From Crotophaga sulcirostris (taxonomy: Eukaryota > Chordata > Aves > Cuculiformes > Crotophagidae), in NCBI GenBank assembly GCA_013397455.1, contig VYZB01000237.1, forward strand, positions 762,749 to 826,748: DNA of 64,000 nt. The letters run 5' to 3'. The translations under genes were made by a program, and so were the position numbers. The notes beneath the pieces were generated by a model, which was not told where the DNA came from, made no database searches, and saw only the letters and a list, made by a program, of their open reading frames with translations. Position 1 is the first letter of the stretch. Every line of letters begins with the position of its first letter. Below are positions 47,522-61,694 of the stretch, one piece after another.

Positions 47522-50500
47522 CTTTATTGCAAAATCACTACACAGACACCGCTGTTACCATGAAACAAGATCACTACTTTTGTATAACAAAGAAAATTAA
47601 TGGTAATTTCCTGCTACTCAGAGTTTATCTTTTATTTTAAAACATTTTGTTAAAGAAATAATTTAAACACTTGCTAAGGATTTTATATTAATAAATAGCA
47701 CATTTACTACACAGCAGATGCGCTGAGAAAACACCCCCATATTTACCACCTAAAATACATTAAATATATTCCTGTTTTCTTCTGATGATTGGCATTTATG
47801 CCATATCAAAGTTGGTTTTACTATTATAATTATTTCTATGTATATTTAACTACATGTAGACTCAGATACAGCTTCAATTTGACAAGGGAGCTTCACAGGC
47901 ATAACACCTCTGCTAAGGGCCCCTTTACAGCTGCCACTATGTCTGCACTGATGCAATTTGTCCTGGAAAAGAAGGAAGGAAGAATAAGCAAATGAAGACA
48001 ATATTATACGTCTGAGTAATTCTCCTCGGTATCAGCAATGCCCTGTGTTCCAGAAGTTAAGTATACATACTGTGAAAAGAAAGACAAATTTAATCCCTAT
48101 AGTTTTTATAATTTTGTGGCTTTTGATTTTCTTAAAGGCGTCTTTGCTGCTTCTGGAAACACAAGAGCAATCAGCACAATTCAATTACCTTCCTTGTACC
48201 TATCATTATTTTTTACACTTCTCCAGAGAACATTTTTATTCAAATGAAATAGTTGCAGTTTTTAAACCCTTTCTTCTCAAGAAAATCTCTCCCTCTATTC
48301 ATCGTTCTACCTGACTATATGGTAATAGTAAATGTAATGAACTCACTTAGGAACTCTTAGGATAAATCAGCTTACTACTTCTACTGTTCATCTGTTACTA
48401 ATGAACTTTTCATCCCATTATATTGCCTGTTCACCCTGGCTATTTTTCTAGAGTTCCTCAGTCTTCCAAGGTATTATCTCATTCAAATAATTTGATATTA
48501 TATATGAAATTTGTCTCTTTTTCAATAGCACCATTCCTAAACAGCCCGAACGGTAGAAGAAGATTTACAAGTTTACTAAATTTCCATACAAAAAAAAGAA
48601 CCTCTCAACCTTATGCCTTTATTTATCTGACCTCTCCAGTACCGTTTTAGAATTACTACCACAGTATCTGGGTACCTTCTGTACAAAATCAATAGCATTA
48701 AGGCACTTTTAATGCAGTCTGTCCCATTTACTTGGGAATACATACTTAATGTGTCACTTAGTTTTGAGAGTGTTTTACTGTGGGGATTAGTCTGTTATTT
48801 TTCTCAAATAATGTCAAAATTTAGATCTACTCTGTCAAATTCCACCATTTGTAGTAATCTCATAATCAACATTTCATCATTTCATAATATTTTATTATTT
48901 GAATTTTGTGTATTCATACAGTTCATGGTGGTCTGCTAGCTGCATTTAGCAAAAAGCTAAATCTTGTTTTTCTGCTCCAGCTACAAATATAGCTGTTCAA
49001 AGAACCTTTTATTTTTAAACAAGTAAGAAAAGGGATTTTCATTACCAAAAGAAGAAAAGTTTTTGATGAAGAAACATGGAATTATGACACAAACTATCCT
49101 GTAACAGTAAAAAATTAGTGAAATACACGAAATTAGTACTATGATCATAAACTAAAGCCATCACTATTGTTCTATTCTGTCACTACTCTGCACGGAAATT
49201 TATAATACAAAACAAGTTGCAGTACATCATATACCAGTGTAATGACCAGAGCAATACATTTTAGAACTGCAAGTGATATATACATCTATTTTTCTGTATA
49301 GAACAGCTAACTGAGAAAAATCATCTGATGATGGAAATAAATTGTGTGAAAATCTTATGAGAAAACAATCATCTGCTTGCTTCCATAATGCATATAATTA
49401 CTAGGCTTCCTAATCAATTAAAGAAGCAAAGGGTGACCCCCAGTTATAGTTGTCATATCTTGAATATGTCAAAACATAAGAAAAATCCTTTCTAGTTGCT
49501 ATTCAATCTCAACTGTCATAGATCTTCTCTAGTTTAATTCCTGCAAACTTTTCTTCAATTACCCTTTTTTTCTGGGCAAAATATAAATATTTTAATTCAA
49601 TCAGTAAAATAGGTGTTGCCTCAGTGGAAAAAAAATATTAATTTGTTCTTTTCATCTGAATTTACTGGAAATGAATAATGGGATAATTTTGATTGGTAGG
49701 GACATATGGAGATCATCCTTCTCTAATCATTGCCAACTTCTGGTAGTTAGCATCAAACTGATGTTTTGATCAGGTTGCTCATACCCTTCCCTAGAGGAAC
49801 TCTGATAAATTTATGAATTTATTGTATCACATCTTCTTTGAATCATTTATTCTAATTCATAAATTATTCAGGCTATCTTAGACCATCAGTCACGGGATTC
49901 TCCTGTATCACACCAGTGCACAACTTGCTTCTTTTATATATATTGTTTTGAAGGAAAATATTGTAGATACACCAAATTGGTAGTCACACCAATTTATTTT
50001 TCTCTGCATGGGAAAAAGAGCCTCCTTCTCCTTCAAAGTACCAGAAAATACAATACTTAGTTTATAGTTTTCCAAAGTGTACTGCTAGTTGTCAATTTTT
50101 ACAGAAAACAAAAAAGAATTCTTCTCTTTGATGCTGAGAATTTAACAATTTTACAGAGCACGGTGTAGCTTTAAAATATTAGCTGTGGGTTTATTTATTT
50201 ACATCATTAAGTGGTGAGAACTAAAAAGTTACGTGGCTATTTTTATAACAAGTTTCACAATATTTCAGGGAATGTTTTCACTCCAAAAATTCATTTTAGC
50301 TAAATAAATTCAGCTCTAGTAGGGGTATTTTTGTTACTGAATTAGGTAACCCTTCTCAGATAGTAGTAATTAAAATACTAAAACCCACATAATGTTTATG
50401 TTCTCTATTTTTGCTTCATGAGTGAAGACAAGTCAGTAATAAGAAAGAAGGAAGTATTCAGCAGTGGGGGAATAAAATAAGCTAAATCTAAAGCATAACT

Positions 50501-53500
50501 TCCACATTTATAATGCCCAGTATCCAAAAGCATTGGAAATAACTCTTAATATAAAAGACCTTCTCTAGCATAGAAATTTCTCAGTCATCCATGTAAAAAA
50601 AAAAATACCCTGGATAATCTATAACCAAATCTGCATGATCTGCAGAGGTTCCCCAAATATTTGTTTTGGCTTCCTCACAAGGAAATCCAGGCATTGAAGA
50701 GGGCAGTGAACACAACCTGCAGCAAGGATGCTGTAGAATACACAAGGGACAGACATTTTGCCTTTTGACTCCATGCCAAATGAAAGCAGCATATTCTCAG
50801 ACTACTTTGAAACAGTACAGTCATGGTTTTGCAGCACTGCATATAAGATAAAATTGCCCTGTAGTCCCAAGCTGTTTATGCATGGAATGAACTTGGTGAT
50901 TATCTTACAACAGTACTAATAGATTTTTAAAGTGACTTTAAGTTACCTACATAATCTAGTCTAATCTCCTACAAATCACACTTCAGTCCCTGAGCTCAAC
51001 TTACTGTATATAGTTCAAACAGTTTATTTTTAATAAAAAAAAAAAATTAAATATGGAGAACCTTCTCTGGAATGTTATAACGTAGAGTTCAGAGGTTCCA
51101 ACGAAAAAAGGACTGCATTTTTAGTTTAACTGACTGATACATATGTTATGAACAAAAAGGTAATGCAAATTACCTACAAACAGTGTTAGCCACTATCTGT
51201 GACTTGAATCTCAGCACAACCTTTAATTAATAAATTTGAAAAACTAAGACAGCATATCTTTTGAAGGAAACCAACATGAGATTTGTATCTAGGAGGGAGA
51301 TTTAGATAAAAGACTAACCAAAACTTAATCTACATTTCAACTGTCCAAAAGTATTACTTCTTCACATGTAAAGAATTGATTTGTGTCTTGATTTATATCT
51401 AAGACATCACCTAAGACATGATGTAAAATTATGAGAGACACTTTTCCTTTGCAGGGATGTTTTTTAATTTAGTGGGCAAGCTCATAGAACACCTTTATTA
51501 GATAGCAGTTTTCCTGAAAGACTGACAAACAGAATCAAGGACATTCATTATCAGTGGAAACTCCCTTGCTTATTTCTGTGAAGCATTTTTTCTGTCTCCT
51601 CACAACTCACTCATTTTACTTTCAAACACTCTTTTCATCCAAGGTTATTTCAATTAAACAAAAACCTGGATTGGGAAGGGGAAGGAAAAAACATTTAAAC
51701 TTTAAGATAATAAAATCAACAGAAGTTTACCTCCTTATCTTTTTAGTAAGAACTTCAAAGATTTTCTATATATATCTAGAAGGCAAGCGAAAGGAAAAGT
51801 AGGAAGGAGCTGCTTCTGTGAAAAAAAGCATGCAGTTTCAGGATTGTGTCAGAGAAGATGCTTTCTTCTCTTCACTTTCCTCTACCTGAACTGTTGATCT
51901 TCCTCTTCAGCATTCTACACTCCGTTAGCTGTAGGTCTTATTTCCCTATGGATCCATTAAGTATGTTGCTAGGCAAAAAGTATAGTAGCAACTGTAAAAC
52001 AGGAGGTCTGGATAGGAGCCAGTTTTATAGGTCACTACACTGTAAACCTTCACATCATTAGAGAAGAAACTAGTCTTGCTAGCTCCAACTATTAGGATTG
52101 GAATTCTTTGATTTCTCTGAAAAAATTGAGTCATACACTGAATTCATTAATGAATATTTCTAAATCAGAGGTATCAGAGGTATTTTTCCTTATACTAGAG
52201 GAGTATAATTCTGTACTTATTGAATGTTTTAATAGTATTCATCAAATGCTTAGAAATAATACAGTCATAGCCATGCTAAACATGTACGATTACCATGTTT
52301 CTAGCTCACTAACTTGAAGAGCATATATAACATAACAAAGGATTTAACCTTAAGTAAGCATTGTGTATTGTTTTCTTTCCTTTATTTATTTTAAAGCAAA
52401 AAAATCAAAGCAAACCTACTCACACAAAATTAGCAAGCTACCACATTATCTGTGCCATCTCTCAAACTAAAGTATTCTTTGCTGTAATGTATCATTATCT
52501 TGAAATTGAGAGCATAAACTCTTATGCTAATTCAAAAGATTCTTATGTTAATTCAAACACACAACACTGTTGGAGAAGAGCAAACTGCAGAGTTCTGCTG
52601 ATGTAACCATACTGCGTTACCATGTGGAAAAATTGCTGCTCCAATTAGTAAGTACATAAATAAATACCTATAGTCCCAGAAATTAGTTTTTGGTATAATT
52701 GTTTTTATAGGTGGGAAATGCAGCAGTGAAAGATAGCAGCATGCAAAATAGAAAAATCAAGGTGGTTCGACAAGAAAAATGTGTGGCTTGGACACATATA
52801 TATTATGGTTTTTTTAGTTACTAGTTTGACATTGGAGCACCTCTGAGCTAAAGAAACAAAGCGAAGCAGAGCAAAAGAAAAACATCTCCTTGGTGATGTT
52901 TATACATTCAGTGGAAAAAATATGTGTTAAAAATATATTATTGGAACTGTATCTTCACAAAAGAAAAGTCATTTAGAAAGCAAATTGTTCATGATACCAA
53001 CTAGTTCTCAATTTTTCTGTCCTTGTTTGATCATTATCAGTATAACAAGTAAAGTATTAACATTTTTGCTTTTATGGCAGTAGAATCGTTTAAATAATCT
53101 CCAAACTTTATGTTTTCAGGTACAAGAAAAAGAAAAATGGCTTTGGATATAAGAAGTGGAAAATAAGCTGAAAGATCACGACTGTCAAAGGTACAGATAT
53201 TTAAGCAATGACAGTAATGCCAGGGATTTCTCATCACTATCAAGGGCAGGGAAAATAGTGGCAACATTTTTCCAAGTTAAGTCCTAGATAATCTTCTGGA
53301 GCCCTTGATTTGTTGGTCTTATATGATTTTTTTTCAATCTTAACACAACACTCTGTATATATCTACTTCCCCAGAAGTGAAAACAACAAAATTCAAGTAA
53401 AGAAATTGATTTTTATAACTTCACTATAAATTTGAAAGAACATTTAGAATTTGCCTACTTGTCCTGTCAATTCTTGAGGAAAAATATCACCAGACAAAGC

Positions 53501-54011
53501 TATCAGCATTGTTTAAAATCTGCGATGCACTTACGTTTAGGTTTGAACAGGCAAGATGGTAACTTACACTTCTAGCTTTACAAACAACAACTACCTTGTG
53601 TAATTCAGGCTTTTTTTCAAAGAAAGATTAGCAGAACTCACTCATGATCTCTCACTGATTCTATTCAGTTCTTAAATCTATCCAATCTATGTACATAAAC
53701 AAAAATGCTAGAAGGGCTAGTTAAAGAATTCTGTTTTACAAAACATAAAAAAAAAATCTTCTGGTACTAACGTCATTTTTTTCCTCCTTCTCTTAAAAAC
53801 CTGGCATTACAATTTGCATTCAAAAGACAAAGATTAGGTACCAGATACCAGTAAATGTTGATATAAGCCTTAGAACTACTAGCAAATTCTTAAACTGAAG
53901 GACAAAGCCTGGCACCTGACATTTGCTAGTTTTTAGAAATTCTGTTAGGAAACTTGATTTACAAATTGTGATGATAAAGCAACATGGCATTTGTCTTTTA
54001 ACATGCACTTA
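47522..54011. other. 6.5-kb AT-rich non-coding stretch
   Basis: No gene, RNA gene or dispersed repeat was recognised. Its short open frames (for example around 48045-48314 and 52361-52606) have no domain resemblance. A small direct repeat of TCTTATGCTAATTCAAA type is present at about 52518-52556. Confidence 0.55.
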
Positions 54012-54105
54012 AACAAAACCATCAAACTGACCTTTAAGATCATCGAGTCCAACCATCGATCCAGCCATGCCAAGTCTGCCACTAGACCACATCCCAAAGT
54101 ACAAC
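54012..54105 (-). mobile_element. CR1 LINE 3' UTR fragment
   Basis: On the minus strand this matches the CR1 3' UTR: GGTTGGACTCGATGATCTTAAAGGTC-type sequence appears reverse-complemented as GACCTTTAAGATCATCGAG at 54029-54047. It is followed by the CCAGCCATGCCAAGTCTGCC segment typical of the region before the ORF2 stop. No clear terminal octamer tail remains. Confidence 0.85.
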
Positions 54106-55698
54106 AGTCCCTTGGCTTGTCTCCCTCACAGACCTGCCCTGCCCCTTCTGCTCCCTGACAGCAGATGCAGGAATATACTTGTGTTAATTCATGATTTTAC
54201 ATGATTGATGAAGGTTTTGCTCATATGTCTGGACTTGGGGTCGATCTTCCCTAGTCACAGTGGAAGCTCAGAAAGTTGAACTGAACCAGGTGTTATTTTC
54301 TTATTCATGCATTTAGGCAGCAACATATCTTCTTAAACTTGGCCATCAGTTATTTGCTAATTCATATTTTTTAACTGGATAAATAATATTAAACACTCTA
54401 TTTGGCTGAGTTTTCCTGGTAAGTGTTTTAAAATTCACAGAAATACTTTCTTGTTTCATTAATATTCTTGTCTCCACTGTTACTGCATCAAGAAAAAAAG
54501 AAACAATTCATAAACAAGAATTCATGAAGTTAGAAGTTGTAATGAGGCAGTCCATTTTGTCAGAACTTGAATAGCCTGAGAAATCTGTGAAGTATGTCCT
54601 CATTGAAAATCATACCAATAACTAAGGAATTAAAAACCTCATTTCTGCAGATATGTAGTCTACTTTTTTGGTTACACACTTAATACGCATAGACAAAACC
54701 CATATAATGAATTTTTTGCAACTGATTTTCTGCTGTCAGTGCATAAAAGAGATGCCTAAAGTAGTTCTAAATAGGCTAGCTCAGTTGCTGAGATAGCATA
54801 GTCATGTTAGCACAGACACTGCATAATGTATTCAGATCATTATTTGTAATACATTTTTTTAAGAAAGTGGCATATTTAGGAATTATTTTTGATAAACTAT
54901 ATGAACCTAAAGAATCTCGGTTGCTTCAAAAAGGCAATTCCATTTTGGAACACAACAGGACAGGAAGGAGAGAAGATGAGAACCTTTGCATGCTGCAACA
55001 GTAAATGGAATACAGTGTTACTGCCAAGTGTATGCTGCCCAAATCAATAGAACTTAGAGGAAAAACAGCTTTCTAGCATAAAAACAGTCAAACACACTTA
55101 GCTAATCAATATCAGAAGTAAAGAATTTACCATGCACCTCATATTTCTGAAATGGTCTTTATGAAAGCTTAGAGTTATAAATTTTAAATCAAATCACAAA
55201 CTGATATTAAAATAAAAAAAGATAATAGATGGGGAGACTAAACATGCATCGAATCAAAAACAATGCACTCAAAATGTTTAATCCAAACACAACAGTTGAT
55301 GCTACACATTTACATCAGTGGCCCTGCAATTTTAAAAGATTCTATAAAGATCCTACAAAGAAATATAATGGGAATTTAAAGAAAACCGATCCTATGGTAC
55401 ACAGAGTTTTGTTGGAAGTTAAGAACTAGGTTAACACTGTGCTTCATGTTCTAATGAATATAAGAGTTCTCTTCCTTAATTACATTTTCAGATATTTCAT
55501 CCATCACTCACAAACAAATCAATAAAAAACACAAATTTGTTTACTGTGTCTGCCCACCACATATTCACTACTGACTAATCACTGCTGATTAAACAGTTAC
55601 ATTTTACCTTGCTCGGCTTCCTAACAGGCCAAATAAAAATCTTCTTCACAAAAATGTTGGCCATGTTGTAATATGAACGAAGGTAATGTAATATCAGT
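54106..55698. other. AT-rich non-coding stretch
   Basis: A short GC-richer patch at 54106-54170 may be residual repeat. Otherwise no gene or repeat was recognised. Confidence 0.5.
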
Positions 55699-56136
55699 GA
55701 TGGTGAAGGGGCTGGAGCACAAACCCTATGGAGAGCTGGAGTTGTTTAGCCTGGAGAAGAGGAGGCTCAGGGGAGACGTTATTGCTCTCTACAACTACCT
55801 AAAAGGAGGTTGTAGTCAGGCAGGGATTGGTCTCTTCTCTCGGGTGACCAGTGACAGAACAAGAGGTCATGGACTCAAGCTTCATCAGGGGAGGTTTAAG
55901 CTTGATATTAGGGAGAAATTCTTCACTGAAAGGGTGATTGGCCATTGGAATGCGCTGCCCGGGGAGGTGGTGGAGTCGCCATCCCTGGAGGTGTTTAAGA
56001 GGAGACTGGATGAGGCACTGAGTGCCATGGTTTAGATGATGGGTTGGTGCTGGTTTTAGTGTTACTGTTGGTTTATAGGTTGAACTCGATGATCTCAAAG
56101 GTCATTTCCAACCTTGTAATACTGTGATACTGCGAT
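55699..56136 (+). mobile_element. CR1 LINE 3' end, well preserved (young-looking)
   Basis: A 5'-truncated CR1 whose ORF2 C-terminus is uninterrupted from about 55699 to a stop at 56033-56035. It reads [20 protein letters not shown] and onward to [16 protein letters not shown]. The 3' UTR (TTGAACTCGATGATCTCAAAGG) and the TGTGATACTGCGATG tail follow. The lack of any frameshift over about 335 bases contrasts with the other copies here and suggests a later insertion. It is of the same subfamily as 42647-43340. Confidence 0.95.
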
Positions 56137-59100
56137 GAGGGGATAAGCCTGTAACCAAGTCCTTTGTCTTATAGATGTAGTTCTGAAAATCACAGAGATT
56201 AAGCTGTGTTAAAAGTTGGAACTTGTATCAACGTTTTATAAATTTCAAATCTTACCACAAATGAGACCAAAAGAAAATTATGTTTACCACATGAAATGAT
56301 AAATTTGGCATACCAGACAGATGTTATCTGCGGTTTTTTTTTTCATTTTGGGGCATATTTGGTGTTTTGTTTATTTTTTAAAAGACAATTTCGATGTTAA
56401 CAAATTTCCATATTTAGTAAAATGAAAACAGCAAATTTATGTATTTGTAAAGCCTTGAGGTCATCCTGACTTTGCCATTTGCAAGAGAAACTTAATCCAA
56501 GCAAAAACTAAAGTGCTTTTAAATGTAAAATATGCTTGCTTTCACATGAGCAAGCAGCCCGCAGGTAAAAAATGCCTACTACAGACTCAAAAGATAATGG
56601 TGGGATTTCAAGCTCTCTTTTCAAAATACGTGTAAGTACATTTGTTGATCCAGTGAATATCATAACTAACTATAATACAACGTATGATGTGCACAGATGT
56701 GAGAACTGACAATGGGATGCCATTATCCTGCTCTTATTTTTATTAAATTAAAAATGTAATAGTTTTCTCTTACAGCTCACGTTATGTTGCATAATTTATA
56801 TTTTGTGAAAATGCAGAAAAAGAGAGGGGGAACGGCACAATAATGATATCACATTTCCCAATGAATGCTTTCAGCCTGAAAATACTAAGATATTTTACAA
56901 GAGTTGCCACCATCACTGTAAGCATTGGTGGCTTGGCCTGCGCATTTAGAAAACTGGAAGCTGTTACCATGTAGACTGTAGCCTACATAAAATTAGATTG
57001 AGTGGCACCATCAGTGAGGAGACCATGTAGATAAAAGCCTACAGAACTTTTAACTTAATTGACAATACCCAAAAGCACCGAATCTTTCTAGCAAACAGAT
57101 GGAAGCAGAGGGGTAGCAGAGAGAATATACAGCCATTAAATACTGACAGGCATTCCTGGCTTTCTGCATTTAAGTCCTGAACACCACATGATATTGCATT
57201 TCCAGTCCTGCATCACTTAAAGACTTCAGTCCATAAAGTCATCATTACAACTTTTATGCCATTAAAATTCCTTTTAAGCTGTCTACATAGCAATGACACT
57301 TTGAGTGTACATTCACAGATTTGGACTGAGGGGTTTATGCTTTTTTCTTGACCTTTAGCAAGAAGATGCTCTAAGGTTTTCTTATGCACTTACTACTCTT
57401 ACCTGAACTTAACACTTCTTCATTTTTTAATTTGGATTTTAACACCTTTATAGTTGGTTGAATAAAGCAGGAGCCTTTGATATTTATGGTGTCATATTAT
57501 TTTTGTTCACTGATACTGGGACAGCCACCAGGAACTAGTAGATATAGTTGCAAATCAGAAATGTTCCAAGAACCAATTAATTTCAAATGTCCCGTTAAAT
57601 GCAATTATTAAAATTATTTCTCCCACAGTTCTTTGTCTTCTGTTATTTAGCAGATGTTAAAAAATTCAAGAAACCGGAGTAACTGACTGAAAACTGAATG
57701 AATAGCAATTAGTGATTGTTAAATCCAAGAATTTATACAGTTCCTTTAAAACGTAAAGAATGAAAACACATATTCAAAAAAGTAGTCCACCTGTTAAAAA
57801 TATTTAAGAACATTTTTAAATTAACTAATGGTTTGAAACAAATCATTTCTGGATATTGATCTTTCTCCTACTCATTTGTTCCACCTAGTCAAGCCTAACA
57901 CTGGGCAACACTTCAGTAAGCATTGATTCACCCAGGTAGAATCATGCTTCATGGAGGAGTGAGTGTTTTACTGAGTTCAGGGTTAGACACATATGACTGA
58001 GGCATGAATATCTAAAAGATGAATTTTTTGTCACCATTGATAAGAAGGAGGATAGCATGTCATTTCAGGATCTTCTCTGTGCAATTATACTATACAAGTA
58101 GCATATATGTTTGCGAAAATTGTTAAGAAAGTCAGAGACACACAGATGGAAACGAAGCGTCTAGACAGAAACAGCAAAATGTCAAAGGTACATTCAGGTT
58201 AGACAAAGTCTTCCACAGAAGATCTTCACAACATGTACAAGGAAAAATATCTCCACTAGGTCAACACTTTCATTGATAAAAGTGGGACAGCATTTCATCC
58301 TGAAATATTAATATTCGAGGAATATATGGTTTCCTAGTAAAGTAGCCCAAATTCTATGCACATATCAATTTCCCCTTGGCTACCATTCCCTGCTAGTCAT
58401 TCCACCTAGCCAAGCGATCAATAAAAAAGTCAGAAACTTACTCTCTCAAAATAATTCAAAAATGGATCTCTTTTCCCTAACCTGTCAAATCCTTCACACT
58501 CTCCAGCCTCACTCTTCCCAGTCCAAGGCTCAGCCTCCAAATCCAGCAAATACACACCAAATAAATTTACATTTCACATAAACCTTAGATCATATGAAAT
58601 ATGAACTGCTTAACCTTTTGGTAGTATGTATTGGCAGAACAGAAAGGAAGTTTATTCTGCTTGACATATGCTTACTATTACTTTACCAGAAATCAATTTC
58701 CAAGCAAGAATTCAAAATAGGCATGCATAAGGGAAACATGCTATCACTTGGATAGTGTACACCTATTCAACCACTAAGATTGTTTGTGTGGTTACACTAA
58801 GTAGGAATCCAACCAATTTTCTAGGAACATACAGAAATTTCTAGGAATATACAGAAATTTCATATGAGGGAAGATATGAGTTCATATTACAAATTTCAAA
58901 TTAAAAAAAAAATAAACATAATGAACATTTCCACATTAGAGACAAAAAAACTGATCATGATCTAAATCAAATCTAGGTACCGAAAAAGTAAATTAGGAAT
59001 ATGTCTAGTCAGAGTAAAATTTGTCTGAGTTAGGTTACCATAAAATTATCCATATAGACATGAATATCATTCTCCTGGCAAACATAAAACCACTTTTATT

Positions 59101-60811
59101 TAATTCAATCCAGATAGTATACCAATAAGGATCCACAGTTGCTATGTTTTCAATTAAATCCAAGGGAATCAGAGTTTCAAATCAAACATATTCCTAGTAT
59201 TTGCAATCCAATCCTTGCATAAGAAGGAAAAACGATTATGAAATTAAAGCTTCATAGCCAGGAAAAATAAACTCAAGTATTCTGTCTCTGTTTTGCAACC
59301 TGAAATGAATATAAATAAGAAAAATTGATAAATAATTAATAAAGAACAAAACATAATGTATCTTTGGCTTTTAAAACTATTTTATCTCTGATGCTTTGAT
59401 TTTTTTCTTAAAACTGAAGAGCAACAGAAATATTTTAATATTATCTTGTGAGTTACTATGTACTATATCAAATACTGCAATACACCTGCTGACAGAAATG
59501 AGACCCCAGGGGTCACCTGTAAAGACAAAATTTGCAGTATGTGCTATCTATGGAAGTATAGCCAAAGAGAATATTTTATAAAGTCAGAAATAACCTCTTA
59601 ACATTTTGCACTCAAGCAAAACACTCTAAGCCTGTATCTTCTAACCTTATAATGATTCTTGACCAGTGCAGGTCATTTTAGGAAAATATGTTAAAGCTCC
59701 TGTATTAACTCACTTTAGCAGCAGTAGGAAAGACCACAATCAGAGTAACAGTTAAGGGTATCAAATTAAACATATTTTTATTGGGTTACCTCTTCCTGTA
59801 TTCTTTTATCGGGATCTATAACATTAAAATAAAATAGGAAACTTAAAGAATCCATTTCTTTCATTACTACTGTCATTCAATATTCCCTGCCTGTGACTGT
59901 TCTTTTTTAATAATAGCCCATAGAAATGATTAACATAAGTGATATAAACTATTTTCATTCTTTTCTATACAGTGCTCCAGTATAACTCTCATTATTCTAC
60001 TTGACTAAAGAAAAATGCTTGAAAAAAATATGAAACCACCACCTGAAAAAAAAGGAATTTGGAAGGCAGTATATTTGGTAAAGCTGCCTATCCCACCTCT
60101 GCACCAGTAAAGAGCTGGTCTCTTCTTAAAGACTTTTATTTCTTTTAAATGAGCCCCATTTGTCTGAACTAACCTGGAGAACAAAAGTCACAAGTGAAGA
60201 TCCTTAGAATAAACTACTTTCTCCAAATTCATTCAAGTCCTCTTGTGCTTTCAGCCCTGAGTCAGTTATCATGCTATGAATATTAAAATGTATCTCAACT
60301 TCAAATAAGAGAATTTTTGAAGCAACTTTTCTAATAAGCCAGGATAGTTTCTGGAAAATGTGTATGATCAGGTTCCCAAGAGAAGAAAACAGTTGTGAAG
60401 TAGCTTTGCATGTTAAGAATAATTTTCAGGTGAACTTAAGTAGCTCTTTCATGGGAGATGGGAAGAGAAAGCTTAACAGTCATTCTTGCCATAGATCAAG
60501 ATTGCTAGGTTTATAATTAAGACGAAGTAAAATTAGCTAAGTCAGATAGCAAAAGATGAGGAAACTAAGTTTTCATTATTGTGTTTCAAATATATCTTGG
60601 GAATCATATTTGCAACTTCTTTTCTAACCTAACTAGACTAACTGGGGCTCAGATGATAAGATATCTATATGACTAATATTATTTTATCTAGAGACAGAGG
60701 ATACCTTAAAACATATCAAACAATAGCATGAATTGACTTGTTAGCAAGGGTAAAAGTGTAACATTAAATTCTCAGTGATGATTATTGTCTCTCTGTTTTC
60801 TTTTTTTCTAG
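56137..60811. other. AT-rich non-coding stretch
   Basis: No gene or dispersed repeat was recognised. It contains a 20-bp tandem duplication at 58821-58860 (listed separately) and a T10 run near 56334. Confidence 0.55.
58821..58860. repeat. 20-bp tandem duplication, two copies
   Basis: CTAGGAACATACAGAAATTT at 58821-58840 is followed directly by the same unit with one change (C to T) at 58841-58860. This is a recent-looking slippage or local duplication. Confidence 0.85.
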
Positions 60812-60977
60812 AAACTACAATTATTTCGGAGAAGAAGATCCCAAATATCAAAACACGCTAAATGCAGTTTAAAGTCCTCCTCATGAAGAACTTTGTGGTT
60901 TTCAAGGAAAATCAAAGAAAAATATTAACATAGTTAAAGTGAAGTTACTAGAGAAAGGTGTATTCAGCCAAGAGCAG
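60812..60977 (+). other. Exon-like segment bounded by splice signals (speculative)
   Basis: A long pyrimidine tract ends in TTTTTCTAG at 60803-60811, and 166 bases later CAG is followed by GTAAAT (donor at 60978). One frame opens at 60813 and reads 19 residues (NYNYFGEEDPKYQNTLNAV) to TAA at 60870-60872. Another frame gives 24 residues before a stop. The segment could be a terminal coding exon, a lncRNA exon, or chance. I recognise no protein match. Confidence 0.25.
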
Positions 60978-61510
60978 GTAAATTTTTTCAATGTGTGTTT
61001 CACACTTGTAGAATACAGAATTTAAATAAAAAAATAAATTTAAATAAATAAAATGAACAGATCAAGGTGTCAGTTCCCTTGGGCTACCATATATATCTGC
61101 TCCTTTACACTAAAGAGTACAGCCTTCCTTAGAGACTGCTTTTGTTTAGAAAAAATGAATTTTGCTTCAAGACTGGGATAATAGGAATCAGCACAATATT
61201 AATATCAATACCAATACTACAGGCTGACCCATCAGCCTTCCAATACATCCTGATTTTGGTGGGGCGGGTAAAGAAAATACAGTATACACAGAAGCTTTGC
61301 AGATTAGCTAATATGAAAACCAGTTAATTTTCCATTCAGAGTTAATATCTTTTTCTATTTTCAGCACTGATGCTTCAATATTCATTTTATTATGTTTTAT
61401 ATATTTATTTTATTAATCCAGTTTTTAGAGGACAGATTATTTAAACTAAACAATGAAACAAAAATGCCAGCTTTAATTTAATAAAACACAAAATATTCCT
61501 CCTTCTCATT

Positions 61511-61559
61511 AAAAAAAAAACCAAAACAAAGCAACACAAAACAAACAAACAAACAAAAA
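61511..61559. repeat. Simple repeat, A-rich / (AAAC)n
   Basis: Ten As are followed by irregular then regular AAAC units (ACAAACAAACAAACAAA). It is low complexity. A similar shorter tract occurs at 62489-62517. Confidence 0.9.
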
Positions 61560-61666
61560 TCCAAAACTTTAGGGAGGGGAAAAGGCATCCTCTATCATTG
61601 AGGAAGCTAATTTCATTGTTCTTGAGGAGTATTCTTGTGATTTTTGCAACGGTTAGGGTATACAGT

Positions 61667-61694
61667 ATTCTCTCTGTCATATTCTCTCTGTCAG
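61667..61694. repeat. 14-bp tandem duplication
   Basis: ATTCTCTCTGTCAT at 61667-61680 is followed at once by ATTCTCTCTGTCAG at 61681-61694. Confidence 0.85.

Noticed and set aside
55799..56098. 99-residue minus-strand ORF
   Set aside because: It is antisense to the intact CR1 ORF2 C-terminus. The same kind of antisense frame appears at 42589-42933, as expected from the shared repeat.
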